Of a stretch of 64,000 nt of DNA, positions 20,793 through 30,997 are shown piece by piece. Position numbers and translations under genes: made by a program. The DNA is from Mercenaria mercenaria (lineage: Eukaryota > Mollusca > Bivalvia > Venerida > Veneridae): positions 11,385,001 through 11,449,000 of the forward strand of contig NC_069371.1 in assembly GCF_021730395.1 (NCBI RefSeq), in the 5' to 3' direction. The notes beneath the pieces are model-generated. The model had not been told where the DNA came from, did no database searches, and saw nothing but the letters and a program-made list of their open reading frames with translations. Position 1 is the first letter of the stretch; the number at the start of each line of letters is the position of its first letter.

Positions 20793-21606
20793 TCATTATG
20801 ATATAATACCGAACAGTGCATCGAGGGATGTGATAAGGTACGTCAAGTCTGTTCGAGATTATGATATCGGATCAGAGGAAATCTGTTCTTTTATAGGTTG
20901 TTGTGTGTTACCTACAGGGCATATTTTATTGGCTGACAATTACAGTGAAAAACTAACAAAAACGGATAGAAATTATAGGGTTCTCAATACCATTGATTTG
21001 CCGGGACGTTATACGGATGTGTGTTATATTGATAGTAATGTGGCTGTAGTAGCACGGGTGAATCTGAAACTGCAGTTTGTAGATATAACAGAAGGGTTGA
21101 CCCTGACCAAATCAGTGGATACAGAACATGCATGTAATGCTGTGGCCTGTCATGGTAACAAGCTGTATGTTATAAACGTTGATACCGTGCATGTCTACAC
21201 AACAGATGGTGAATATCAAAACGTTCTTTATACAGCAGAATTTGACGATGATTATAGTTATTTCCGCTATGTTGCCGTAAGTAATGACGGTCGTATGATA
21301 TATATCTCAGACTATAACAACGGTCTGGTTACTATTGACAGCTCAGGAAATCACTTATATACATTGGCTGATCTACCAAATAAATTAATGAGAGGTGTAT
21401 GTATGGATGATCAAGGTTATGTTTACGTTCTTTGTTACGATCGAGAGGACTGTGTAATTATGCAAGTAAGTGCAGACGGCAGGCAAACTCTCGGAACAGT
21501 ACTTGAATTTGATGGTAATTATAACTGGATACAGTTTGATAAGATGAACTCTGCCTTGTTAGTAGCAGGAAATTCAAAGAAGTTAAGAGTTTTAACACTG
21601 CGTTAA
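20793..21606 (+). CDS. TRIM/NHL-type beta-propeller, terminal exon
   Basis: The exon opens after TTTCAG at 20792 and reads HYDIIPNSASRDVIRYVKSV, continuing for about 270 residues to TAA at 21606. It contains repeated blade units, e.g. GCCVLPTGHILLADN, ACHGNKLYVINVD, AVSNDGRMIYISDYN and VCMDDQGYVYVL, with roughly 40-residue spacing. This is the six-bladed NHL-like propeller found at the C-terminus of bivalve TRIM-like proteins, where it binds protein or RNA partners. RING, B-box and coiled-coil parts are not visible nearby. The exon needs a preceding exon ending two bases into a codon, which 3150-3186 would supply. If so, the gene joins a P-loop NTPase to a propeller across an intron of 17.6 kb. 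Alternatively its upstream exons were lost or are unrecognised. Confidence 0.8.
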
Positions 21607-21659
21607 TAACACATTTCTACATTGAAACATGTTTGAAATCCCTCAATTCGATTACTAGA

Positions 21660-21985
21660 GGTGTACTGGTCAGGAACCCAGGCAATCCTTGCGTGTATCA
21701 GTGTTATACACTGGGCACGTTAAAGAACCAGGCTGTCTATTCGCAACGAGCTAGACTAAGTTAGCCGGACAAGCCTGTATCTGATTTCTGATCTCTCTGT
21801 CGTGGGGGCTTTGTCTCACTCTGTCCCTCCGGTCAGATCGCTCTGTGTCTGTACTAGTAGAGGATGAATTATGCGCCCTGTGTGGCTGCATTGAACTATG
21901 TAAAGCGCCTTTGAACGTGACATTGGTCATGAAAAGGGCGCTATATAAATCTGGTATAATATATATATAATATATTACGGCTAAA
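21660..21985 (+). mobile_element. SINE body, family 3 (head missing)
   Basis: GGGCACGTTAAAGAACCAGG through AAAGCGCCTTTGAACG and GGGCGCTATATAAATCTGG, ending in a TATA-repeat tail. The inverse of 52320-52640 shares the CAGGCTGTCTATTCGC / GTTAGCCGGACAAGCC part. The tRNA-like head present there is absent here, so this copy is 5'-truncated. Confidence 0.65.
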
Positions 21986-22024
21986 ACAACATTTAGTCTT
22001 GTCTGATGTTGAATGAAAGTTCTC

Positions 22025-22030
22025 AATAAA
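22025..22030 (+). promoter_or_regulatory. Candidate poly(A) signal for the NHL gene
   Basis: AATAAA about 420 bp downstream of the TAA at 21606, beyond the inserted SINE. It is a single hexamer match and so weak evidence. Confidence 0.25.
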
Positions 22031-22230
22031 ATTGCATTTCACATATTTTAATCAATTTTAAACTACCCACATGTGTTTATTTATGTATGTGTGCAACATA
22101 TTTGCAAAAATGAATGCAATTGTTATTAATGATATCACATATTATTAAGCATGTATGTACTAAAATGATTTATTTACCCTTTAATGCAGAGATAATATTC
22201 ACACTTTATCTATTTTCTGTATCCAAGAGT

Positions 22231-22412
22231 GGCTTGTTTGTTTGTGTTTAACATCGTTTTAACAGTATTTCAGTTATGTAACGGCGCGCAGTTAACCTAA
22301 CCAGTGTTCCTTGGTTCTGTACCAGTACAAACTTATTCTCCGCAAGTAACTGCCAACTTCGCCACACGAATCAGAAGTGGAGGATGAATGATTTCAGAGA
22401 CATTTATTTCTC
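22231..22412 (-). mobile_element. SINE, family 4, 5'-truncated, minus strand
   Basis: The inverse reads GAAGTTGGCAGTTACTTGCG ... CTGTTAAAACGATGTTAAAC, matching the body and tail of the full copy at 60655-60940. The tRNA-like head is missing. Confidence 0.7.
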
Positions 22413-22851
22413 CATTCAACATTAATAATTTCAGCGAACGTTAATTTCTTCCCTCCATTTCTTTGAGAAAACAAGTGCCAGACAGTAAAGCTAACCAACA
22501 CAAAAGGGACGTGCGTTTTAGGTGTTTTAATTCTGTATTCCAATACGTATGTCTGCTGTATTGTGTTTATAAAAAATATTAATGAATTCTGTAATTTTAT
22601 GCGAAAACGTTGTTTTAATCAATTATTATTGCTAATTAAAGTAGAATAATTGACAGCACTAAAGTGCAGCACTGTAGCAGTTTATACGGTCCGCAAAGAT
22701 ATTTTTCCGACCAAACAGCCCAATTATTTAACAAATAAATAAAAAAATTCAAATTGCATTAGAAAACGTTAAAAATGATAAAGATATTCATTCTGCTCCG
22801 GTAGATACCATTTTTCTCGTTATACCTAAAGGCTTTTTTAAACAAATCCTA

Positions 22852-22886
<35 letters not shown>

Positions 22887-23190
22887 CGTGTGTGCGCGCG
22901 CGAGTTAAGACGTTTCTAAAGTGATCACCTTTTGCATAAGAGTATTATGATTCTGATGTTGGAATATTATCATCTACTGGCGTATATACTCCCAATTGCG
23001 TTGGGCAATTACTAAGATGATGAATGAAGTTGATGTCATGTGATCCACGTTTCTGATAGATTTATTAGAAAAAGAAGACAACGATCCCATAAACATAAGC
23101 ATTCTACTAACATGACTAATACAATCTATTTAAACTATGAAGCTCTCAGATGAGGTCTGTTTTGTTTGTTTGTATTTAAGTTTATTTATA
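22413..23190. other. Unannotated sequence with a GT microsatellite
   Basis: A (GT)n run followed by GCGTGCGTG and CGCGCG variants occupies 22854-22902. The rest shows no gene. Confidence 0.5.
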
Positions 23191-23430
23191 GTCACCACCG
23201 GATCCCATATGGGCGACTCCTCCAGAAGACTGTTAGTAGTCTTAGCGAGAGAATAGTGCAAGATACAGAAGACGCTTCGATTCCAGAAGTTTCCCTTGTT
23301 CTTGAGCGTGCAAGGTGTAAAGCGCCATGCATATACGGATTTCTTATCCCAATGTTAGTGTTTTTAGTAGGAGAAGCGGTGGCTCGAACTCACGACCCCT
23401 GGTTTCGTAATCGAACAGTGGACAATTGAA
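23191..23430 (-). mobile_element. tRNA-headed SINE, family 5, minus strand
   Basis: The plus strand ends with the inverse of a B-box region (GGTGGCTCGAACTCACGACC), and the body contains CATATGGGCGACTCCTCCAG and AAAGCGCCATGCATATACGG. A second copy lies at 57799-58012. Confidence 0.6.
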
Positions 23431-24260
23431 TCTGTTCTTTCAGTTCAGGCTATCGCATATGCTAATTTATATAGAGTCAAGCTAAGCATGGTCATCAATA
23501 AACAGGAAAGACTATAGGTTTTTCATATGTATTTGCATTATTCCTAATACAGTTCTCATTTGACTTGTCGTAGCAACGAATCTAGCTAGTGTGCTTGTAT
23601 GTTTACATTCGATCGAGAAAGAACGTCGCTGACTTGAGCAAAAAGAGCAGATACTTTCAAAAGCAACAGTTTATGTATCGACTCACCAGAAATTATACGC
23701 TCATTCTCAGTAATAAGGCACATATAGAAAATAGTAACATGTAAAAAATCAAAGTAGAATATTGTTTAATTTGGGCTTATATTCCTATAAATGTACCTTT
23801 TAATGCTTCAGATTTAGTGAAATGAAGTACATCAAGATGTATTGACTAGAATTATGAGTTGCTGAAATGGCATGGCTTAAATATGAGGATTAATACGTTA
23901 CCATTAATTAGTTATGAGTTTAAGCGTGAATATCTGCTAAACTGGTGCTGTTTATGTATAATTTACTGTTTCCCATTTGCGCTCAAACATCATGAATTAA
24001 GACATTTTTGGTTTCGTAAACTAAAACACAGACAGCATTGAAATAAGTGAATAATAACTATGATAACTATGTGCTTGAAACAAACATTTTATTAAACTAA
24101 ACATATAATGTATTTTTCAATCATGAACACTAATAAACAGCAACTTCAATATACTTTATTTTGGCATATATTCTCTCTTGTGAGCCTTAGAAAACAGCAC
24201 AAAAAAAGAAAAAAACTTTTGATTTCGTCTGTGAATCAAGCCATTGACCGATGTACATCA
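23431..24260. other. Unannotated AT-rich sequence
   Basis: No gene, RNA or repeat was recognised. Confidence 0.4.
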
Positions 24261-24835
24261 TGGTAAATGTAACGTAGGTATCATATTTGATCTAAAAAGA
24301 AATAATTGTCAAATTAAGGTATGCATTATTGAAAGTCTTGTAACTATGATTGAAACTATAAGAACATTTAACAGAAAAACTATTATCATCTAAAAAAAAC
24401 GTGAACATACTTGAAAAACATACATTTGCAGGAGCAAAGTCCCATTTTGCTAGTGTCTTATTTCAATTTTACTTTTAATGTATAAAAAAGCTAGGTCGCT
24501 GTGGACGATTTAGGTTTGTTTCTGTAACATACGCATTAACAATCCGTTTGAATGGCATATTTCAGTTTTAAATCACTTACGTAACATATATTTAGCCATA
24601 CTTCAAAACAGTAACGTAGGTAACGTAAGTATCATCAGATAATAAATGTTAATAAATGCTTCATACTAAACTGAGTCTGTGTAGAAACCTGTTTTACTTC
24701 ACCAAACAGTATCCGTTTAAATTGTAGTATGTCGTTTTCAATCCAAAAGATCTACGTAACCATTATAACTACCCCACACACATCATGGTAACGTAAATAT
24801 CATCATTTGACACCTCCTAGTGTAACGAAGAAACT

Positions 24836-26569
24836 TTACAATGTGTGTTCCGAAATGAGGCGTTTGGCCACATCCGTGAGTTTGAATAGCCTCTCGGACT
24901 TTCCTGTTTTTTGCGGTTCATCTATTTTGGCCAAACATTCGTCTTGTTTAATCCACAAAACATCTTCTCGTCTTGGCCATCTGTAAAGTTCCTTTACCTT
25001 TTCCATGAAGTTGATCTTACATTCATGTTCTTCTTCGTCTATCTCTAATACTTTACCAACGTACGGCTGATCATCATAAAGAGCGATAGTGTAATCTCCA
25101 GGATTCAGACTTTCAAACACACTGATGTTGCTCTGTATCTGAGTATCAGTTTCTCTTTCTCCTTTAGACATATTGGATATTTCATTCATAGACTTGCCTG
25201 ATGAGTTCATTTCAATATCGGCTCTGACTTGATTGTTTCTATCTTCTGTATGACGATCAATAGATTCTACTGTGTCACTGTCTTTCCTTTTAAAGCTGAA
25301 CTTTTCTACTGTCCACTTGTCACAAAAATTTCCTTTGCAACAGCTATCGCAATAACATGATGTCTCGTTTGTCCTCACAGTGCCATCAATGATGTCTTGT
25401 GGTCCAAAGGCAATAGCATGAAGTTTCATTGTGTTTCTAACTGGCTTTATTTCAATTTCAGCAAACATGGTCTGCTTCTTCTCGCACTCTTTCTTGTCCA
25501 CAAACAGGAACTTAACATCTTTCATAGATGACTTGCAAGCCCAAGCATAGAAGTCTTCGGCATTCTGAATAACTGAGTTACCTTGTCTTGATGCTTCATC
25601 GGCCATACGTTTGGTAGTTCCGCCCAGACCATCACATGCGCTTTTGCCGTGACCGGCCTCAAAATAATTCCATTGGGCTTCACATCCAAATAACTGCTGG
25701 TGCTCTGCAAGTGTGTAGAACATGAACCTATTTCTGTATTGACTAGAGGGACTGTCTGTCCAATAATGAACCCTTTTTAGAGACGGATTTAGGTTTCTCA
25801 TTTCTGTAAAGAGTGCGTCAATAAACGCAGCTACTGTGCTTGCTGAGTGCACCAAAGTATTTGAGACGACAACATAACTCTTGTGCTTTAATTCATTGTC
25901 TTCTCTAAAGTACACAACAATCGGGTGCAATGTTACTGATGTGAGGCTCCAATATGCAGTCTGTACTTCATCTAAAGCCCGGCATGTATAATTCTCCGCA
26001 AAGTCCATTTGTACTATTACATGATCTTTTGGAAGAGTTTCTTTATTAACTTTAAGCTGCCTATATTGGGCGCGTAGTCTAGAAACATGCTCAGAAAACT
26101 CGGCAACTTCTTTCTTGATCATTTTACAGAAATCATCACGGCTAACTTCACTTTCTACGACCATTGTTTTCTTCATTTTATTCTCAAGTTCAACCTTTTT
26201 CCACATACGGTATGTTACAGTATTTACATCACTTGGTACTTGATCCAAGAGCTGCTGGATGTCTTCTGTGTGTTCACAAATGTTTTCTGGGTTCTCACTT
26301 ATCCTCACACCAACCTTTCTCATTGCCTGTACCTTCATTGCCATGTTTTGGTGCTTAAGACATTGACACGCATTTCTGGATATGAATCTTGCTAGAAGGA
26401 TGTGCTTGGGTCGAAGACGACAGAATGTTGAAAAAGACATTTTCAATTCTGGGTTTTCAGCATTAAATTTTTGCCACAGATTTTTCAAGTAGTCGGTCAA
26501 CACTTTTGTCTGATGCCCTTTCTTGTTATCAGCTTTACCGGGCTGTATTCTGCAGTTGTCCTCTCTCGC
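24836..26569 (-). CDS. DDE-like putative transposase, catalytic and C-terminal part
   Basis: The frame is about 577 residues and is open from near 26569 (EDNCRIQPGKADNKKGHQ) to the stop at 24836. It is preceded by a frame break from the N-terminal part. MSFSTFCRLRPKHILLARF and clustered cysteines follow at the start. Candidate RNase-H-like catalytic acids are the D of VQMDFAENY, the D of HYWTDSPSSQYRN and the E of NYFEAGHGKSACD. Near the end are a cysteine cluster (CYCDSCCKGNFC) and a small barrel-like region (GDYTIALYDDQPYVGKVLEI) that may read chromatin or DNA. Proteins of this MDFAENY type are multicopy and unnamed in many invertebrates, as I recall. Superfamily not determined. A domesticated host gene is possible but less likely given the frameshift. 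Confidence 0.65.
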   Translation of the reverse strand, partial: AREDNCRIQPGKADNKKGHQTKVLTDYLKNLWQKFNAENPELKMSFSTFCRLRPKHILLARFISRNACQCLKHQNMAMKVQAMRKVGVRISENPENICEHTEDIQQLLDQVPSDVNTVTYRMWKKVELENKMKKTMVVESEVSRDDFCKMIKKEVAEFSEHVSRLRAQYRQLKVNKETLPKDHVIVQMDFAENYTCRALDEVQTAYWSLTSVTLHPIVVYFREDNELKHKSYVVVSNTLVHSASTVAAFIDALFTEMRNLNPSLKRVHYWTDSPSSQYRNRFMFYTLAEHQQLFGCEAQWNYFEAGHGKSACDGLGGTTKRMADEASRQGNSVIQNAEDFYAWACKSSMKDVKFLFVDKKECEKKQTMFAEIEIKPVRNTMKLHAIAFGPQDIIDGTVRTNETSCYCDSCCKGNFCDKWTVEKFSFKRKDSDTVESIDRHTEDRNNQVRADIEMNSSGKSMNEISNMSKGERETDTQIQSNISVFESLNPGDYTIALYDDQPYVGKVLEIDEEEHECKINFMEKVKELYRWPRREDVLWIKQDECLAKIDEPQKTGKSERLFKLTDVAKRLISEHTL

Positions 26570-27437
26570 TTAGAAATTCTATCACCTTCTTGGCATGCTC
26601 TTTTGATAAACTTTTCCTTTGCTCTATTTTATATTTTAGACATTTTGATTTGCATTTGAGCAATGCTCGATGTGATAAGCCTGTTTCAGCACTGATGGCT
26701 TTCATACACTTGTATTTTCTTGAAATCCGACCAGCCACAATATTGTGTAATATTGATCGTTTCTTTCTAGAACTAGTCTCTTTCGTTTTCTTCACTTCGG
26801 CAAGTAACACATTTGTCAACAACAATTTCTTCGCCACTGTTTTTTTTCGGCGAGGGGTCAAATTTAGTTGTTCTACTTCATGGCTCGTTTTACTTCTAGG
26901 TGTTGTTGCCTGATTTTCGATCTGTGATGGTGTATCAAGGCTCTTTGATCTTGTTTCAAATTTCTTTCTCAATCTCTCAAGCTGCTTGGACTTTGTCTTC
27001 AGCTTTCTTTCGAGCTCATTTTTCTTTCTTTCTAACACATTGATTGACTTATGTGCTCGTGCTAAGGCGCGTGCTTGTTTTCGTTTGCCCCCTTTGGCTC
27101 TAGACAGTACATTTATTGCAGGTAATCTTACTATCATTGGTTCACTTTGGCGCGATGTTGAGGGATATCCACTACCATATCCACTATCACTTGGCCCATC
27201 ATCAATTGATTCTCTAACTCTGAGTCTTTCTAGTCTCTCACGAGCTCTTGCTCTTGAGCGCCTGTTCTTTATTTTCATTTTCTCATTTCTCTCTTTACGC
27301 TTCTTATTGCTCAGTTCTTTTGCTGGAATGTAGTATTTTCTGACTCTTTCACGCTCTTTCTGCATATATTCTTCTCCAAGTTTCGCTTTCTTTCGATCTC
27401 TGTACTCTTTCTGGATTTGTGCCCTTGATTTCCCCAT
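26535..27437 (-). CDS. N-terminal basic/coiled-coil part of the transposase
   Basis: Starts at ATG 27437 (MGKSRAQIQKEYRDRKKAKL), preceded by an acceptor-like TTCTTCAATTGCAG, so an upstream non-coding exon is possible. The first 80 residues are Arg/Lys-rich, then Ser/Pro-rich, then a long charged helix (NVLERKKNELERKLKTKSKQ), resembling a bZIP-like DNA-binding and dimerising module. It ends KKVIEFLSERGQLQNTAR at a stop at 26535. The other frame across 26569-26535 continues sensibly as EDNCRIQPGKADNKK, so a one-base shift within GAGAGAGGAC most simply explains the break. The intact protein would be about 870 residues. Confidence 0.6.
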   Translation of the reverse strand: MGKSRAQIQKEYRDRKKAKLGEEYMQKERERVRKYYIPAKELSNKKRKERNEKMKIKNRRSRARARERLERLRVRESIDDGPSDSGYGSGYPSTSRQSEPMIVRLPAINVLSRAKGGKRKQARALARAHKSINVLERKKNELERKLKTKSKQLERLRKKFETRSKSLDTPSQIENQATTPRSKTSHEVEQLNLTPRRKKTVAKKLLLTNVLLAEVKKTKETSSRKKRSILHNIVAGRISRKYKCMKAISAETGLSHRALLKCKSKCLKYKIEQRKSLSKEHAKKVIEFLSERGQLQNTAR

Positions 27438-27804
27438 CTGCAATTGAAGAAAGAAGCGTCACGTTAGTATGATTTCTACGTTACCAGTTTGAACAGCTAT
27501 ATATTTTACAGCCAAATTGCAGACTAGCTCGAGATATGGTTTACAATCCATTTCTAATATCAAAGTTTTTAGAATGCTATTAGAACTGCACGGAACAAAC
27601 TTATTATAGAGTTATAGTGTCATTTTGGAGTAATCCGTTTCCATCGTTCTTTATGGCGCTTATTTCATACCCTACATTTTTAATACTATCTGTATGTGTA
27701 CTATGTATGTCTCAAATTACAGAGAACATATATACTTTCGTATTGTATTAGAATACCGGATACTTACTGGCATATGGAACACTTAAATGCGAAACAAACC
27801 TGAT

Positions 27805-27838
27805 GATACCTACGTTACATATATGTAACGTAGGTATC
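27805..27838. repeat. Perfect 34-bp palindrome of the iterated motif
   Basis: GATACCTACGTTACATA followed directly by its exact inverse. It equals two head-to-head copies of the motif found singly on both flanks of the transposase, upstream of its 5' end. Confidence 0.8.
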
Positions 27839-28734
27839 GCGTAATTGTCCGCCATCCAGTAAGCTTACTATTGCATTGTCCTAATCAGTTTAGTGTTTTT
27901 ATCATAAAATAACAATTTATCTCTGTATCCTATTGAGATATATTAGATTTCGATAATAAATAGAAAATCTTACCTCCAAGTTTCCAAGACTGGTCCAAAA
28001 TAAAAGTCAAGTCTAACTTTTTCCGTGTAGTTAAATCTCTATCTTTGCAATTTCAAATATGGCTGACAAGACCTTGCTGACGTCATGAAAAACATTACGT
28101 CAGAATAATCTGAACCTTTCGTACACACACTTTTTCGTAACAAGTGTATTTACTAGTAACGTAGGCATCAGTAACGTAAGTACTTTCTATGCGATATATT
28201 ATGCTATATACTGTAAGTAAAAATGCAAATCTTAATTTATGGGTTGCAAATGGTTAAGGGCTTAATCGACGTAAATGTGGTACATATATACCTTTCATGT
28301 TGCATTTTTTATGTTCAAAGTACCTTGTAACGTTAGTATCGAGTAAATTTATAACTTTATGACCAGTATAACTCAGACAGACATCCATTTAAAAGTATTC
28401 AAGACAACAGCTTAAAAGTACATATCTTTTATCAAAGAGTCAGTTGACACTTTTTAAAACGAAATTCTGTATGTCTTACCGTGAATATTAACATTTAATC
28501 CAAATCTGAAGAAGGTTATAACGTAGGCACGCTGATTTCGGCGACAAAAGTCAAACGTAGTGTATAAGTGATTTTCGTTTCCTTAAAGGGGTAACCTGTC
28601 GTTAAAAATACATTACTATTTACATCCCTTAGAATTGTAAAAAGAAAAATTGCTATTCCCTAAATTTCAATCGCACGTGAAGAATAGAAACGTATGGACC
28701 CGAATAGCGACAGGTAACGTAGATATTATTTCAT

Positions 28735-29410
28735 GTATTTCATATCAAGCTACTGATACAAATACATACTAGATATGACAAAATGTATGCTACTTTTACA
28801 AGCCGACTTTAGACAAACGTTTAAGCCATTAAAACCCACTCTGCCTCCGTTTGATATATGAATAATTCCATTGCGACATGGACAGGTCTAATAGGTTCCT
28901 GATTGCTGAGAATAAGCGTATAAAGAGTCGTAAATGAAAAACAGTAGTTTTGAGAATGCTGAAAAAAGAAGAAACTCTAAATATTTTACTTAGCAGATTT
29001 CTCAGCAATGCAGATCGTTGCGCTTTTTTACAGTCGTCAGTAACGAAATGTCGTATCAGCTACTTATTAACTATATAATTGTTGTATCCAAATTTATATA
29101 ATATGCAATCTTAAAATGTTCCAAGTGGCAAATACGACATTTTTCTTCAGGAAAGATTTCAAAAATGGGTCGTAAGTATCGGATACAACTTTATTTTAAA
29201 CAAAATATCATTTTTGGCTCAATAAAACAGGGTCACGCTGTTATGATTTTATGTTCAGATCAAGGGCCTTTTAATGCAGTTTCCGAAATTAAAGGTTATA
29301 CCTTGGGTTCGGACAGTAGTTCATGTGTAACTAGTAGCTGACAAATGTTTATTATATATTCACTTCCACCAGTCATAGCTCAAAATCAGGAAAGTGTGCC
29401 CCCTGCAACA
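28735..29410. other. Unannotated sequence
   Basis: No gene or recognisable repeat. Confidence 0.4.
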
Positions 29411-29413
29411 AAA

Positions 29414-29525
29414 CGACCGAACGAACCAACGAACGAACCAACCAACCTACCAACCAACCAACCAACGCACGCACGCACGCCAACACGCATGCACAACCAA
29501 CCAACCTACCAACCAACAAACAAAC
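29414..29525. repeat. CCAA-type microsatellite
   Basis: Imperfect (CCAA)n and (CGAA)n tandem repeats with a short GCACGCACGC interruption. Apparent coding through it is low-complexity artefact. Confidence 0.7.
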
Positions 29526-29804
29526 ATCTATTTCTGATTTCTATTCAAGGAACAACACTTTTAAATGCTCGTTGCTTCTAATGCTCGCTGTTAGTGCGCG
29601 CTGGCTTGTGTTTACCACCCAGGCGTAATTTTCTGTGACGTCACAAAGCTGGTTGCTGGTCCAAGGAGTTATAATTCTGTCATGGATTGGTTCCTGGCCG
29701 AAGCCATACGAAATAAATGTGTCGTTTCTGCCGCTGTATTTATAAATAACTTTACAAATTATGCATAGCTGTAAGAGATTTATACGGAATCCTGTTTGGA
29801 CTAT

Positions 29805-30020
29805 GTCGTATGTCGGCCATCGCGCTTTGAGGTCAACGCACGACAGTGCATGCGACACGAAATCGCGACACAGCTACACGACATCGCGACACAACATACG
29901 ACAATGCAACGCGACGCTCGACAAGGCGAAGCGACATTTTAATAACGTCGTGTAGCATTGTCGCGATGTCGTGTCGCATTGTCGTGCGTCGACCTCAAAA
30001 CGCGACGGACGGCATACGTC
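29805..30020. mobile_element. Small foldback/MITE made of CGACA-type repeats
   Basis: The left arm (GTCGTATGTCGGCCATCGCG, then TTTGAGGTC and ACGCACGAC) is matched by the inverse of the right arm (GACGTATGCCGTCCGTCGCG, then TTTGAGGTC, then GACGCACGAC). The inside is repeated GCGACACGACATCGCGACA-like units. The element is about 216 bp with no coding capacity. Confidence 0.65.
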
Positions 30021-30540
30021 ATGTTGGTGATAAATACAGAAGAAAGAACTTTTCTAAAAGAACATTTTACATCAACTAAGGCTCGAAAGTAATATGCTTT
30101 GGTGTATATCAATTATATCTATGGAAATAAATAGTTTTAGATAAGTTTTGTCCGTCTGTACGATCTGCAGACTTGCTAAAGGGACCGAAAAACACTAATT
30201 TTGGTCGCATGTTTTCGAAAAATTCATCAATTTCATTTTATTATAAAAAGCCGTAAGTTTGTTTTGAACATTCTGGAAAGGGCATTTGTAAATATGAATA
30301 TTTATGTATGAAACTCTTACAATATTGAGAAAATCATATTTAGTTTAAACATATTTATTGCATGAATTTCACAATAACAATAGTACAGTAACCATTTAGC
30401 ATGCAAAGAATATTGACGAAAGCACATTGTACTTATAAGGTCAATCTTCTATTATAAGATATACACCAAAAACATGGCTTAAATTAACAAAACAGAATAA
30501 TATTTCTTGTGCAATACATCCAATTTTAGAAGAAAATATA
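30021..30540. other. Unannotated AT-rich sequence
   Basis: No gene seen. It may include the distal 3' end of LINE-C. Confidence 0.35.
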
Positions 30541-30555
30541 CGATAAGAGATGTTT

Positions 30556-30804
30556 ATGAAAATCGTAGAGACTTAACATCTAAGACTTTATTCCTATAAA
30601 TCCCAAGAACAAAACAAAATATTGACAGCCTGTTCGTACATATTTTAGAAGTCACAATTAAGTTAAGTGCTAGTAAGAAAATCGTAGTCACTTAACATCA
30701 TACGAGGCTCTTTTATTCCTATAGTTACCAAGAAAAAGCCAAAATATTATCTGCCTGTTCATACATATTTCAGAAGTCACAAATAAGTTAAGTGCTAATA
30801 AGAG
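30556..30804. repeat. Tandem duplication of ~125 bp in the LINE-C 3' region
   Basis: Two adjacent units share GAAAATCGTAG, CTTAACATC, TTTATTCCTATA, CCTGTTC.TACATATTT and AGTTAAGTGCTA (30556-30677 and 30676-30804). Confidence 0.6.
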
Positions 30805-30997
30805 AAGTAAAGAATTTCAAATCGTGATAGTTATAAGAAAAAAATATGTAGAGAAAGAAAGGAATAAATTAATAAATGAATATAAATGAAAAATAATGAA
30901 AATAGAAATAATCCACCTGCAGATGAACCAGTTAAAACGCAGAAGGGTGTCAGGTGCTATCAAGATATTACAGCACATGTCACAAAGGAAGTCAATG

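Larger units (their letters stand above)
24269..28728 (-). mobile_element. DNA-transposon-like unit with iterated flanking motif
   Basis: Limits are set by the outermost copies of a GTAACGTARGTATCA-like motif. About ten copies or inverse copies lie outside the coding region on both sides (24269, 24611, 24622, 24788, 27477 inverse, a perfect palindrome at 27805-27838, 28156, 28171, 28327, 28714), plus weaker ones. The coding part between them appears to be a transposase. Terminal inverted repeats and target duplications could not be identified, so the true ends may lie further out. The iterated motif is a plausible transposase-binding site. Confidence 0.6.

Noticed and set aside
26986-27333. 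115-residue plus-strand frame opposite the transposase head
   Set aside because: It is a Ser/Phe/Leu-rich shadow of the Arg/Lys/Glu-rich minus-strand coding sequence.
29345-29581. 78-residue frame rich in NEPTNQPTH
   Set aside because: It is a translation of the CCAA microsatellite.
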